DNA of 64,000 nucleotides from contig NZ_JADF01000008.1 of the NCBI RefSeq assembly GCF_000518245.1, positions 30,498 through 94,497 on the forward strand, written 5' to 3'. A program made the translations under genes and the position numbers. This DNA comes from Brachyspira alvinipulli ATCC 51933. GTDB lineage: Bacteria; Spirochaetota; Brachyspiria; Brachyspirales; Brachyspiraceae. Below the pieces are notes generated by a model. The model did no database searches and had not been told where the DNA came from. It saw nothing but the letters and a program-made list of their open reading frames with translations. Shown in pieces: positions 55,201 through 63,710 of this stretch; position 1 is the first letter of the stretch, and each line of letters opens with the position of its first letter.

Positions 55201-55455
55201 GATGTACTTAATGCAGTTGTAGAAGGTGCCGGAGACAGATTCAGAGCAATATTCTTAACAACAGTTACTACAATATTCGGACTTCTTCCTACAGTTTATG
55301 GTATAGGAGGACGTGCTGATTTGATAGTACCTATGGTTATGGCTATGGCTTATGGACTTTTATTTGCTGCCCTTTTGACATTAGTGCTTTTGCCTTGTCT
55401 ATTTATGATATCAGCAGATTTGAAACTTATAAAAATAAATTATAAAAATAAGTGA
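52282..55455 (+). CDS. RND efflux transporter (AcrB/MexB type)
   Basis: The 1057-residue protein has the RND layout: N-terminal span, large periplasmic domain (about 35-335), five spans, second periplasmic domain (about 560-870), and the last five spans. Landmarks are IQVxYPGASPEDVEQ-like sequence at about 47-60, ITVLGMIVDNSIVVSENIFNYH in TM4, and VGAVGIVGLAGVVVNNGIIMVDLINR near TM10-11. AcrB has two adjacent Asp residues in TM4 (VDDAIVVVEN); here it is VDNSIVV, so only one Asp remains, as in some metal or lipid RND exporters. Export of drugs, bile acids or lipids is possible. Confidence 0.92.
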   Translation: MDRIIELFAKNRLLVNVIILVTLAVGIYSYLNIKKEAFPSTNFDVMIVQVIYPGASPEDVEQYAMIPIEDELQTIAGIDEFYSIIIENAGILTIRIDMNLKDSRPVKDEIFRRLQNAPNVSKDVSEIKIFEANANRLPIYNLGIRFKKGMEGSEKELYDISKKFEKELKYVDGVANIEVYGRTDPEIQILADPNKLSEYYTSLSEIVQALSLRNIRSTSGSMKPDENADLEEKNKLLVTTGQFQDPLSITNVIIRSIFNGQPVRIGDVARVEELFVDKSVYMRVNSQHGYSINIIKKEDADILKTIDNVNKYFENNKASIPNNIEIVPMADNSRTINDLLNAVSSNIITGFIIIFIILIIFLDFKSAIFTSLGMLIVISVSLIYMTYSGITFNIISLGGIITVLGMIVDNSIVVSENIFNYHQRGIKGLNATKSAVGEVFMPMLVSTLTTVASFAPIIFVTGTMGRLINQYPRVVIVALIVSIFQAVLLLPNNLITKEELTGEHKRKRFNFKNPLDFDKDKLFNKLKIPFVKFLRFTLRFRYIVFIFFVITLLITLAIAKIIFAKFTLVYDTSADVIVVNIDTGVGSSLYKTEKYLQQVENIIYNTIDTNDIIAVYSLLGKQLDKNTVEVSEEMDNLAGTMIYLVPANNRKKIAYDIVDDLNLAIEKSGIKNELELITVNTKLPINPGKAVDIKIIGNDTAMVKEVKDKMKEHLLSLDGIINYDDDDKIGQEELRVIFDYDRMSELGVNVAYAARELRAAYAGIVATSIQQFENKLDFRVRLDKKYTYDTNVLNNLYIPNTYYRLIQLKDIADIYITNNQSSIRHYNGKKSITMTADIEQGKNTAIQVTYAMQDYFNSISKEYPNISVEFAGEVKETRGSIIGIAWGYVIALIAIYVILLLQFNKFVQPFMILGIIPFGIIGVILGFAAHRMPMSFVGAVGIVGLAGVVVNNGIIMVDLINRILEQGNIHTKEDVLNAVVEGAGDRFRAIFLTTVTTIFGLLPTVYGIGGRADLIVPMVMAMAYGLLFAALLTLVLLPCLFMISADLKLIKINYKNK

Positions 55456-55473
55456 TTATTATAAAATGTATAT

Positions 55474-56433
55474 TTAAAAATCTGTGCAAAAGCCTTGATA
55501 TTTTTCAACATATCCTATAGGGTTATATGACATCTTAGCTTTTCTAAGTCCTAAATCTCCAACATCCTGTTCGCGGTTTACAAATTTAAATCTATTATCA
55601 CTATCAATTAAATTTTCTAAAAATAATCTATTAATAGCCTGGTAGCTTCCTTTATAGTCCCTATCTCCTCTTTCTGAATGAACTACTATAGTATCTCTCA
55701 TACTTAAATCAGCTATAGTATATGCAGCAATTTTTTTATTTATATATATAACACCTCCTGATATATGGTTTATATTATCCCAATTATCTAATAATGTTTT
55801 TATCATTGCAATATCCGCTTCGGCTCTTATTTCATGTGATATTAATTTTGATGTTTCAAAAGCTTCGCATGATTCTATAGCTTCATCATTATTATTGATA
55901 TTCTCAGCATTATTATTTAATTCATCTATCTCCCATTTACTTTCAAAATCAAATATTTTATTTACCATAGAACTATCTATATGTTTGTATTCAAAATCAT
56001 TTTTTATGAATTGATTATATAAATTTTTCTTTTTATGAAATTTTTTTCCTGATAAGTTTTTAAGTTCATCTAAATCATATATATATTCCCATTCATCTCT
56101 GGATTCTTTTACTTTTATTTTTGTTGTTTTTTCCCAGAATAATGCAAGTTCTTTAGGAATTCTTATTATGCTTTCTCCTGATATTTCACATGGGCTCATA
56201 TCATTGCAAAAATTACTATTAAACCAATCACCAATAGGAGCCCAATAAATAGTATACGGGGATTTTTGCCTTATCCAAACCAATTTTTCAGTAAAAGCCC
56301 ATTCAAGCATATAAATATCTTTAAGACCAAATAAGTTCATAAATGTATAATCTGCTGACTGCTGAGGTGTTATAGAAAAATATTTATGATAAAGTTCTTG
56401 TTTTTCTAATGTTATTGGTTCAAAATTTAGCAT
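55474..56433 (-). CDS. DUF2156 family acyltransferase-fold protein
   Basis: The opening EPITLEKQELYHKYFSITPQQSADYTFMNLFGLKDIY, then YTIYWAPIGDW and FHKKKNLYNQFIKN, are typical of the DUF2156 family. This family has a tandem GNAT fold related to the C-terminal part of lysylphosphatidylglycerol synthase and to FemX-like transferases. The C-terminal part (GGVIYINKKIAAYTIADLSMRDTIVVHSERGDRDYKGSYQAINRLF) fits an aminoacyl- or acyl-transferase. No membrane span is seen, so it is cytoplasmic. The substrate is unknown. It converges with the RND gene; AAGGA precedes the ATG. Confidence 0.82.
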   Translation of the reverse strand: MLNFEPITLEKQELYHKYFSITPQQSADYTFMNLFGLKDIYMLEWAFTEKLVWIRQKSPYTIYWAPIGDWFNSNFCNDMSPCEISGESIIRIPKELALFWEKTTKIKVKESRDEWEYIYDLDELKNLSGKKFHKKKNLYNQFIKNDFEYKHIDSSMVNKIFDFESKWEIDELNNNAENINNNDEAIESCEAFETSKLISHEIRAEADIAMIKTLLDNWDNINHISGGVIYINKKIAAYTIADLSMRDTIVVHSERGDRDYKGSYQAINRLFLENLIDSDNRFKFVNREQDVGDLGLRKAKMSYNPIGYVEKYQGFCTDF

Positions 56434-56520
56434 ATAAAATCCTTAATTATATTTTAGATATCATATAATTTTATTAATTGTTGACCATATATTATATATT
56501 AAAAATAATTAATGTAAATA

Positions 56521-57075
56521 TTACATTATAGATTTTCCCATTTCAAAAACATTTTTTAATTCTTCTTTGCCTTTTATATCTCCAATATTAAATACTCCAC
56601 CTGCTATTAAATATCCTAAATCTTTCCATCCAAGATAATTTAATAAACATTGATAATATTCTATAACAGGCTTAGAATTATTTTCATCATTTCCTTCAGC
56701 AGCCATTAACATAAAACATTCTTTATAAGGTGTTTTATAATTAGGATCTATTTCAGTTACTGCAAATAACCTATCTATAGCCATTTTTAATTGAGCAGAA
56801 AAAGCCCAATAATACATAGGTGAAGCTAATACCAATATATCAGCTTCTTTATAATATGGATATATTTTTAACATATCATCTTTTTGAGAGCATGGACTTT
56901 CTTTATCTTTTCCTCCTTTCAAACATCCTTTACAGCAATGAATATTCATTTTATCTAAGTCAAATCTTATTACATTATGCCCTTTATCTCTTGCTCCTTT
57001 TGTGAATTCTTCTATTAATGCATAAGTATTTCCATTCATTCTAGGACTTCCATTTAATATTAATATTTTTTTCAT
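56521..57075 (-). CDS. NADPH-dependent FMN reductase-like flavoprotein
   Basis: It has a flavodoxin-like fold. The phosphate loop is LNGSPRMNGNTYAL, and the second FMN loop is ASPMYYWAFSAQLKMAIDRLF. A cysteine-rich insert (IHCCKGCLKGGKDKESPCSQKDDM) is typical of iron-sulfur-flavoprotein-like and NAD(P)H oxidoreductases of anaerobes. It probably transfers electrons to quinones or nitro compounds. It is divergent from an HxlR-type regulator (57200-57532), a usual arrangement for flavoprotein genes under HxlR control. AGGAG precedes the start. Confidence 0.88.
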   Translation of the reverse strand: MKKILILNGSPRMNGNTYALIEEFTKGARDKGHNVIRFDLDKMNIHCCKGCLKGGKDKESPCSQKDDMLKIYPYYKEADILVLASPMYYWAFSAQLKMAIDRLFAVTEIDPNYKTPYKECFMLMAAEGNDENNSKPVIEYYQCLLNYLGWKDLGYLIAGGVFNIGDIKGKEELKNVFEMGKSIM

Positions 57076-57143
57076 TTTATTACTCCTATATTATAAATTA
57101 TTATTGATATTATTATTATAGTATTATATATTATTAATAACAA

Positions 57144-57151
57144 GTACGTAC
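57144..57151. promoter_or_regulatory. Possible HxlR operator
   Basis: The palindrome GTACGTAC lies in the divergent gap between the flavoprotein gene and the HxlR gene, and could bind the regulator. It is short and was judged by position and symmetry only. Confidence 0.3.
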
Positions 57152-57199
57152 AAAAATGTTATATACTAACTATAAGTAAAGTATTAGGAGTATAAAATT

Positions 57200-57532
57200 A
57201 TGGAAAAAAATAAATTAAAAGAAAAATACATGGAAGATACAGGTTTTGCTTATACTATGTCATTAATATCAGGTAAATATAAGATGATAATATTATATAT
57301 ATTATCAGAATTAAAAGTTGTAAGATATAATGAATTAAAAAGAATAATATCAAATATATCTCATAAAACGTTGAGCTTATCTTTAAAAGAATTAGAGAAA
57401 GATGATTTAATAGTAAGAAAAGAATATCCTCAAATACCGCCAAAAGTTGAATACAGTTTATCGAAAAGAGGAAAATCTCTTATACCTATATTAGATGCTA
57501 TATGTATTTGGGGTGAAAAAAATAAAAAATAA
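57200..57532 (+). CDS. HxlR family regulator
   Basis: The winged helix of HxlR type is evident: LISGKYKMIILYILSELKVVRYNELKRIISNISHKTLSLSLKELEKDDLIVRKEYPQIPPKVEYSLSKRGKSLIPIL (GKW-like start, ISxKxLxxxLKELExDGLIxRxxYPxxPPxVEYxLTxxG). HxlR proteins usually have a redox-active Cys just before the GKW motif; here the segment is GFAYTMSLISGKY, without Cys. A non-thiol signal is therefore likely. AGGAG precedes the ATG. It is divergent from the FMN reductase-like gene. Confidence 0.9.
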   Translation: MEKNKLKEKYMEDTGFAYTMSLISGKYKMIILYILSELKVVRYNELKRIISNISHKTLSLSLKELEKDDLIVRKEYPQIPPKVEYSLSKRGKSLIPILDAICIWGEKNKK

Positions 57533-57574
57533 TTTTATTAATCCAAACTATTAAATAATAAAAAATTATTTTTT
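57524..57574. terminator. Bidirectional terminator between convergent genes
   Basis: AAAAAATAATTTT (57524-57536) and AAAATTATTTTTT (57562-57574) form a 13-bp perfect A/T stem. It overlaps the 3' ends of the HxlR gene and the SRPBCC gene. Confidence 0.4.
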
Positions 57575-58096
57575 GCTGTTTTTAATAAACTTTTTTATAT
57601 TTTTTAAGAAGTCAGACTTTCCATTTTCATCTATAAGAATATATTTAAGCATAAATCTTAAATAAGGATGATAAACATATAAAGTTTCTTTTATAGTCAT
57701 TTTTGTTTTATTATTATCTGCATCTTCTAGTATATAAGTCCATAAAACAGTAAATTCATTTTCCATTTTTACTATTGATATTTCACTATTTTCAACCCTT
57801 CTAACTTCTACGAATTCCTGATATGTTCTTCTATTAGTATAAGTTTGCATTACTTTTAATTTATCGCCTTCTAATCTCTGGGTATTAACTACAGATATAT
57901 ATTTTAGCCATATAGGATAATTATCATAATCCTTTAATAAACTATATAATTCATTTCTTGGTATATCCAATATTTCTGTTTTCTCTTTAGAAAAAGAAGG
58001 AGGCATTTTTTTACCTATTGATGTAGGAAGCAATATCATAATACCCATTAAAAATAAAGGTAAGATTATAAATACTGGAACTAAATAAAATAACAT
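57566..58096 (-). CDS. SRPBCC (START-like) family protein with membrane anchor
   Basis: A hydrophobic N-terminus (about 1-28) anchors the protein. The rest has the SRPBCC pattern: ILDIPRNELYSLLKDYDNYPIWLKYISVV, then DKLKVMQTYTNRRTYQEFVEVRRVE and FTVLWTYILEDADNNKTKMTIKETLYV. Such domains bind lipids or other hydrophobic ligands. It lies 2 bp after the AI-2E family gene and is probably co-transcribed with it. Confidence 0.8.
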   Translation of the reverse strand: MLFYLVPVFIILPLFLMGIMILLPTSIGKKMPPSFSKEKTEILDIPRNELYSLLKDYDNYPIWLKYISVVNTQRLEGDKLKVMQTYTNRRTYQEFVEVRRVENSEISIVKMENEFTVLWTYILEDADNNKTKMTIKETLYVYHPYLRFMLKYILIDENGKSDFLKNIKKFIKNSKK

Positions 58097-58098
58097 TT

Positions 58099-59418
58099 CT
58101 ATTGTCCTTTTTTTATTAAAGTATAAAATTTAGAATGATAATATTTATTGAAAAAATTCCTAGATATAATGAGTATTATACCGCAAAAAGGAACTGCAAA
58201 TAATACACCAAGTATACCAAATAATACCCCGCCTATTATAGTGCTGAACATTACTGCTATAGGATGTATCTGTACGGATTTTCCTAATATTTTAGGTGCC
58301 ATTAAACCTGAATCTAGTATTTGTATAACTCCGTATATTATAATCATTTTTAAGGCACCATGCCACCATATAGGTTCGGTAATAACACCTACAAACATAG
58401 CTGCTAAAAATGCTATGAAAGGTCCTATAAATGGTATATAATTTAAAAGCCCTCTAAGTAATGCAAGCATAAATGCATATTTAGTAGATGTTATAGACAG
58501 CAGTATGTAGCTTATAATAAAAAATGATACAGCAAGTATAGTCATTCCTCTTATATAGCTGTTAATAATATCATTTGATTTAATTATTATATCACTGATT
58601 GATGTCTGCCATCTCATAGGAAGAAGTTTAATAATTTTAGATTTTATATTTTGAAAATCAAGCATCAAATAAAAAGTAACAAATGGCAATATAACAAAAT
58701 ATGAAAATATTATGCTGAATATTGTTGTAATACTATTGATATTCTGGAATTTTAAATCTGTAACTCTTTTATATAATAAAGTGAGCATACCATTGCTTCC
58801 AAATAGAAAATCTTTTATGGAATCAGAATCTATAGCCATATCTATATTAAAACTTTTTCCAACAGTTCTATTCAATCGTTCAGATATATATATAAGCAAT
58901 GAAGAAATAGAATTATATATCTTATCAACATATTGAGGTAAATTTCTTAATATAACATCCATTTCTTCAATAGTCCTAGGCAGAATAAACATAAAAAATA
59001 TTATGGCTAATATAACCAGTGGTATGAATATTAATAAAACTCCTATTATTCTAGGAATTTTTTTTTCCATTTTTGTAATCAAAGGATCAAACATATATGC
59101 TAAAAATATACCCCATAGAAAAGGAGCTACTAAATATCCAGCCTCTTTTATAACCCATAACATAAATAAAAAAGATACTAGGCATACCATAGTTTTAGCC
59201 CATATATATCTCCAAAATGGAATTATTGCAGATATTAAAATTATATATAATATAATTGGGTTAATAATATTTCTTATTAAGAAACAAAAATAAAAAAAAG
59301 CAGAAGATACACTTATAACTAATAATATTTCTCCGCCGTTTATTAATATTTTATTATGGTTTAATATATGTCCGTTTTTTTCTTTTTTGAAAAAACTATT
59401 TTTATTATTGTCCATCAT
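58099..59418 (-). CDS. AI-2E family transporter
   Basis: The 439-residue protein has about eight spans. Its family signature is near the C-terminus: LLRGLLNYIPFIGPFIAFLAAMFVGV, then IIYGVIQILDSGLMAPKILGKSVQIHPIAVMFSTIIGGVLFGILGVLFAVP. The middle has a long amphipathic region (about 150-205). Members export small molecules or Na+ (PerM/YdiK-like). Co-transcription with the SRPBCC gene is likely. No good ribosome binding site is seen before MMDNNK. Confidence 0.88.
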   Translation of the reverse strand: MMDNNKNSFFKKEKNGHILNHNKILINGGEILLVISVSSAFFYFCFLIRNIINPIILYIILISAIIPFWRYIWAKTMVCLVSFLFMLWVIKEAGYLVAPFLWGIFLAYMFDPLITKMEKKIPRIIGVLLIFIPLVILAIIFFMFILPRTIEEMDVILRNLPQYVDKIYNSISSLLIYISERLNRTVGKSFNIDMAIDSDSIKDFLFGSNGMLTLLYKRVTDLKFQNINSITTIFSIIFSYFVILPFVTFYLMLDFQNIKSKIIKLLPMRWQTSISDIIIKSNDIINSYIRGMTILAVSFFIISYILLSITSTKYAFMLALLRGLLNYIPFIGPFIAFLAAMFVGVITEPIWWHGALKMIIIYGVIQILDSGLMAPKILGKSVQIHPIAVMFSTIIGGVLFGILGVLFAVPFCGIILIISRNFFNKYYHSKFYTLIKKGQ

Positions 59419-59532
59419 ATTATATTATCTTTATAAAGTTATTAATAGTTTTTAATAATATAGTAGAAACATATTTTTTACAATATCATAAAAGAAAAAT
59501 TAGAAAAAATATTATTTTTAACCAAAAAAGAC

Positions 59533-59561
59533 TTGATATTTTTTTTGTAGTATGATATACT
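59533..59561 (+). promoter_or_regulatory. Promoter of the tRNA-Ile/tRNA-Ala unit
   Basis: TTGATA (59533-59538), 17-bp spacer, TATACT (59556-59561), 26 bp before tRNA-Ile. Confidence 0.65.
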
Positions 59562-59587
59562 CTAGTTCATATCGTTGATGATTAAAA

Positions 59588-59661
59588 GGGCCTGTAGCTC
59601 AGATGGCTAGAGCGTTCGACTGATAATCGAAAGGTCGGTGGTTCAATTCCTCCCAGGCCCA
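59588..59661 (+). tRNA. tRNA-Ile (GAT)
   Basis: The acceptor GGGCCTG (59588-59594) pairs with CAGGCCC (59654-59660), followed by discriminator A. The D-arm is GCTCAGATGGCTAGAGC, the anticodon arm TCGAC/TGATAAT/CGA with anticodon GAT, and the T-arm contains GGTTCAATTCC. It is 74 nt. CCA is not encoded. Confidence 0.96.
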
Positions 59662-59689
59662 CACGCTCAGGTTCTTTAATATATAATAC

Positions 59690-59763
59690 GGGGGTTTAGC
59701 TCAGTTTGGGAGAGCGACTGCCTTGCACGCAGTAGGTCGTGGGTTCGATCCCCATAACCTCCA
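59690..59763 (+). tRNA. tRNA-Ala (TGC)
   Basis: The acceptor GGGGGTT (59690-59696) pairs with AACCTCC (59756-59762) with one G-T pair, then A. The anticodon stem ACTGC/GCAGT holds loop CTTGCAC with anticodon TGC. The T-arm contains GGGTTCGATCCCC. It is 74 nt and 28 bp after tRNA-Ile. Confidence 0.96.
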
Positions 59764-59773
59764 CAGTTTTAAT

Positions 59774-59817
59774 AAACGATTTCTAAATTATGATATTTGG
59801 GAATCGTTTTATTTTAT
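59774..59817 (+). terminator. Terminator of the tRNA unit
   Basis: AAACGATT (59774-59781) pairs with AATCGTTT (59802-59809), followed by a T-rich tail, just after tRNA-Ala. Confidence 0.65.
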
Positions 59818-59839
59818 TAACTTTTAAAGGAGATTCTTT

Positions 59840-60184
59840 ATGATAAAAAAATCATTAATAGCATTAATTGTAATATCTTTAATATTAATTCCTTTAAATA
59901 CCGCATACTCTCTTACTCAAGATGAAGAGACTTTTTTGGATGCTGCTATATTCGGCGATGAGGATGTTATAGAAAAAATACTTAAAAAAAATATTAATAT
60001 AAATATTCAGGATGATGTTGGAAATACAGCATTAATATTAGCAAGTATGGAAGGACATATTAAAGTTGTTAAACTATTAGTTGAAGCCAATGCTGATAAA
60101 TCAATAGTAAATAAATATGGAAATAATGCCCTATTTTATGCTAAACAAAAAAATTATCCTGATATAGTAAAGTTGATACAATAA
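59840..60184 (+). CDS. Short exported ankyrin-repeat protein
   Basis: A signal peptide (MIKKSLIALIVISLILIPLNTAYS, about 24 residues) is followed by about two and a half ankyrin repeats: EETFLDAAIFGDEDVIEKILKKNININIQ, GNTALILASMEGHIKVVKLLVEANADKS and GNNALFYAKQKN. It is related in type to the ankyrin proteins at 26-28 kb but shorter. AAAGGAG precedes the ATG. It lies right after the tRNA terminator and converges with the channel array. Confidence 0.85.
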   Translation: MIKKSLIALIVISLILIPLNTAYSLTQDEETFLDAAIFGDEDVIEKILKKNININIQDDVGNTALILASMEGHIKVVKLLVEANADKSIVNKYGNNALFYAKQKNYPDIVKLIQ

Positions 60185-60188
60185 TATA

Positions 60189-61945
60189 TTATTCATCTGT
60201 AATAATTATTATTTCATGAGAATTATTTATCTTTTTATTTGAATGAGGATTTAATATTACTGTTGACTGTTCTTTTAATCCTATTGCTATTTTCTTCTTA
60301 TCTAATAAATAGTTATATATATCTAAAAAAGTTATTTCGCTATTTTTATCAAAGTATTTATTATAAGGTATCATTATAATATCGCTTACATTTTTAGTTA
60401 ATAGATCATTAAATATATAAAGCAAATTAGAGTCTTTTGATGATGTTCCATTAGAGTACCTATTAATTTACCGCTTACTATAAAATCTCTAATATCATCT
60501 GAATATACTAAATTTCTATTTTCTATAGAATTTATTAATGATAATATTGGTATATTATATTTATCTTTCACTATACGTCTTATTATTACTAATAAATTAA
60601 TAGCTTCAATATCTGTTTCCATAGTTTCTGATATTAATACAATTTTTGTTATTTTATTATCTTCTATTTTTTTCTCTATAAACTCTTTTTTGTATTCCTG
60701 TTCTATAATATCAGAATAATATATTTTTATTATATTTTTTTCTTCTACATATTCATGTATTTCTTTCATTATTTCATTTTCTTTATTTTTTTCTAGTATA
60801 AGCAAAACATTATGATTGTAAGATATATTATTATCAATATGATTAGTTATGTCTATAATATCATCATCATCACCATTTCTAAATAAAACAACAAGTTTAT
60901 CCTCTTTTTTTATTCTATAGTCTACATCTGGTATATATAAACTTCTAAGTTCAGACTCTTTTTTTACTAATCCTAATAATATTTTATTTTTATCTATATA
61001 CTTTAGAGAAAGTTCTTTAAAACTCATATTATCAATATTATGATTATAATTTATTTCTATATCTATACCTTTTATATCAAATAGTTCCTCATAAATACTA
61101 CTTAAGCCTGTATAGATAATGCTTTGACCTATAAGTTTATATAGAATTTCATATTTATAAATTATATGTATATTAAAGAAATTAGTATCATTTATAGATG
61201 ATATAATTTCTATGCTTTCTTTCTTATTTACTAATACACATATATCTATTTTTACTTTATGTTTATAATTACTATCTTCCATTATTCTTTTAAGAGAAAG
61301 AAGTATTTTTAATGATTCTGTATCATTATTATTAACTATAGAAATACTTGTAGCTTTTTCTATATTAAGCAGTAGTAAATTTTCATATATACTTGGATTT
61401 CCCTGTCTTATTATAATATTGCTTTTTTTATAGTTTTTTAAAAATGATATTCTTTTCTTTATTGTATTATGATCATATTCTGAAAGAAGAACTATTTTTT
61501 TAGCCCTTCCCTTTATAAACTCATCTATTATAGTTAAAACCTCTTCTCCGTAACCTAATATTATTGAGTGATTACGCTCCATTATAAAAGCATTGCCTTC
61601 TGTAAGATTTTTTATCCTTTCCTGCAATGAGTTATTTATCATTGCAATAAGTAAACCCCATCCGCAAACTCCAAAAAAAGTTACAGCTAAAAAAGTTATG
61701 ACAACACCATTAAACCCTCTTTCTGATTCAGCTGCTGATATATTACCGGTATCTATAAACTGCATCAAACTGTCCCAGAATGCATCAAAAATAGGATAGT
61801 TAAATGCTAGATTCATAAACAATGATATAATAAAAAGTATTGATAATATTATAATGATTAATACTACTAATTGATGCAATAGCCCTTTATTAAATATTCT
61901 ATCTATTCTGTATCTTATATATTTTAAAATTCTATAAAAAAACAT
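60189..61945 (-). pseudogene. CASTOR/POLLUX-type ion channel, copy 1, one-base frameshift
   Basis: Without the frameshift the product would be about 585 residues. A first membrane span (about 20-50) leads to a pore loop FWDSLMQFIDTGNISAAE, like the ADxGNHA filter of CASTOR/POLLUX channels. A second span (GVVITFLAVTFFGVCGWGLLIAMINNSL) follows, then two RCK/TrkA-N-like domains (MERNHSIILGYGEEVLTIIDEF first). The main frame (60398-61945) ends in an unrelated tail after SGKLIGTLMEHHQ. A separate frame (60189-60425) continues with LLYIFNDLLTKN, matching the paralogues. One extra base in the T4 run at 60435-60438 (A4 on the coding strand) would restore the frame. TGGAG precedes the start. Confidence 0.8.
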
Positions 61946-61960
61946 AACATAATCTCCAAA

Positions 61961-63710
61961 TTAATTATTTTTCATAAGATCGTAATTAGTAATAACAACT
62001 ATTTCATCTGTAGTATTAATTATAACATTAGCCATAGGATTTAATACTATTTTAGAAATACTTTTAATTCCAATAACAATAATACCTTTTTTTAACAGTT
62101 CTAAATGTACATCCATAAATTCTTTAGGTTCATTGAAATGATCTGAATATTTTTGCATAATTATATCCTTACCATTTTTACTAAACAACCCATTAAATAC
62201 AGACAATATATCAGGATTAAGTGAAGCATGTGCCATAAGCATCCCTATAAGTTTACCGCTTACTATAAAATCTCTAATATCATACGAATATATTAAATCT
62301 CTATTTTCTATAGAATTAATCAGTGATAATATAGGTATATGATAATCATTTTTTCTAATAATTTGTCTAATAATAAGAAGTATATTGATTGCTCTCACAT
62401 CTGTATCTATATTTTCAGATATAATTATAATTTTAGTTATATGATTTTCATTTATATTTTTTAATAAATATTCATATTTAATTTTAACATTATCTATGTC
62501 GCTGTAATCTAATTGTATAATTTCACTATCATTATTATATATTGATATTATTTCCATGATTTCAGAACTTATAATATTATTACATATTAATAATACTTTA
62601 TGTTTGTATTTAGGTTCTATGCCTACATGTGAACTAATATGTATATTTTCTTTTCCTTTATTTTTGTATAATATAATTAAATCATCTTTATTTTTAATTA
62701 GACTATTATATCCTGGACTAAATAAAGTTTTATCTTTGTTATCAATAAATCCTAATAATATTTCATTTTTATTTAACATTTTTCTGCTGGCATCTATAAA
62801 TTTCATATTTTCAAGATTATAGTCTTTTTCTATTTTTATATCATTTCCATTATAAGAAAAAAGTTCTTCATAAACGCTGCTTAAACCAGTATATACTATA
62901 CTTTGAACTATAAGTTTATAAAAGTATTTCATATTTGTACACAGCATGTATTTTAAATATTTTATCTTCTATAGATTTTATTATTTCTATACTTTCCATA
63001 TTATTGAGGAGAACACAAATATTCATAGTATTATGTCTATTATCAGATTCATCTGAAATTTTTTTAAGAGATAATAATATTTTTAATGATTCTGTATCAT
63101 TATCATTTATAATTGATATACTATGTGATTTTTCTATATTTAATAATTTGAGATTTTCTATTATGTTAGGATTGCCTTCTCTTATGATAATGTCAGCTTT
63201 ACCATGTTTTTTTATAAATACTATTCTCTTTTTTATACTGTCAGCATCATGTTCAGATAGAAGAACTATCTTTTTAGCTCTTCCTATAATAAATTCTTCT
63301 ATAATAGTTAAAGCCTCTTCACCATATCCTAATATAATAGAATGATTACGTTCCATTATAAAAGAATTTCCTTTACTTAAATTATATATTCTTAATTGCA
63401 ATGAATTGTTAATCATTGCAATTAAAAGACCCCATACACATACACCAACGAAATTAATAATTAAAAATATTATTACAATACCAAAATGTCCATCAACTGC
63501 TGATATATTTCCAGTAGCAATAAATTGATTAACTACTTCCCAAAATGCTTTTTCTAATGGGTAGTTAAATAAAAAACGCATAAATATGGAAGTTACCAAA
63601 AGCATACATAAAATACCCAAAACTAATATGATTAATTGATATACTAAGCCCTTATTAAAAAGTCTGTCTATTCTGTATTTAATATATTTATGTATGCTTT
63701 TAAATATCAT
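61961..63710 (-). pseudogene. CASTOR/POLLUX-type ion channel, copy 2, one-base frameshift
   Basis: It is a paralogue of copy 1 with the same layout: filter region VNQFIATGNISAVD, second span ending WGLLIAMINNSL, and RCK start MERNHSIILGYGEEALTIIEEF. The upstream frame (62916-63710) stops after IHAVYKYEILL. The downstream frame (61961-62947) resumes YKLIVQSIVYTGLSSVYEELF, exactly where copy 1 reads YKLIGQSIIYTGLSSIYEELF. Removing one base from the A4 run at 62920-62923 (T4 on the coding strand) restores a frame of about 583 residues. The start codon overlaps the end of the next upstream paralogue by 11 bp, with GAGGAG before it. Confidence 0.8.

Noticed and set aside
60189-60425. Independent small protein of 78 residues
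   Set aside because: Its sequence continues the C-terminal alignment of the channel family, so it is the frameshifted tail of channel copy 1, not a separate gene.
60435-62923. Phase variation of the channel genes by homopolymer slippage
   Set aside because: Both runs are only four bases long, too short for the high slippage rates seen in known contingency loci; decay or sequencing error is more likely, though not excluded.
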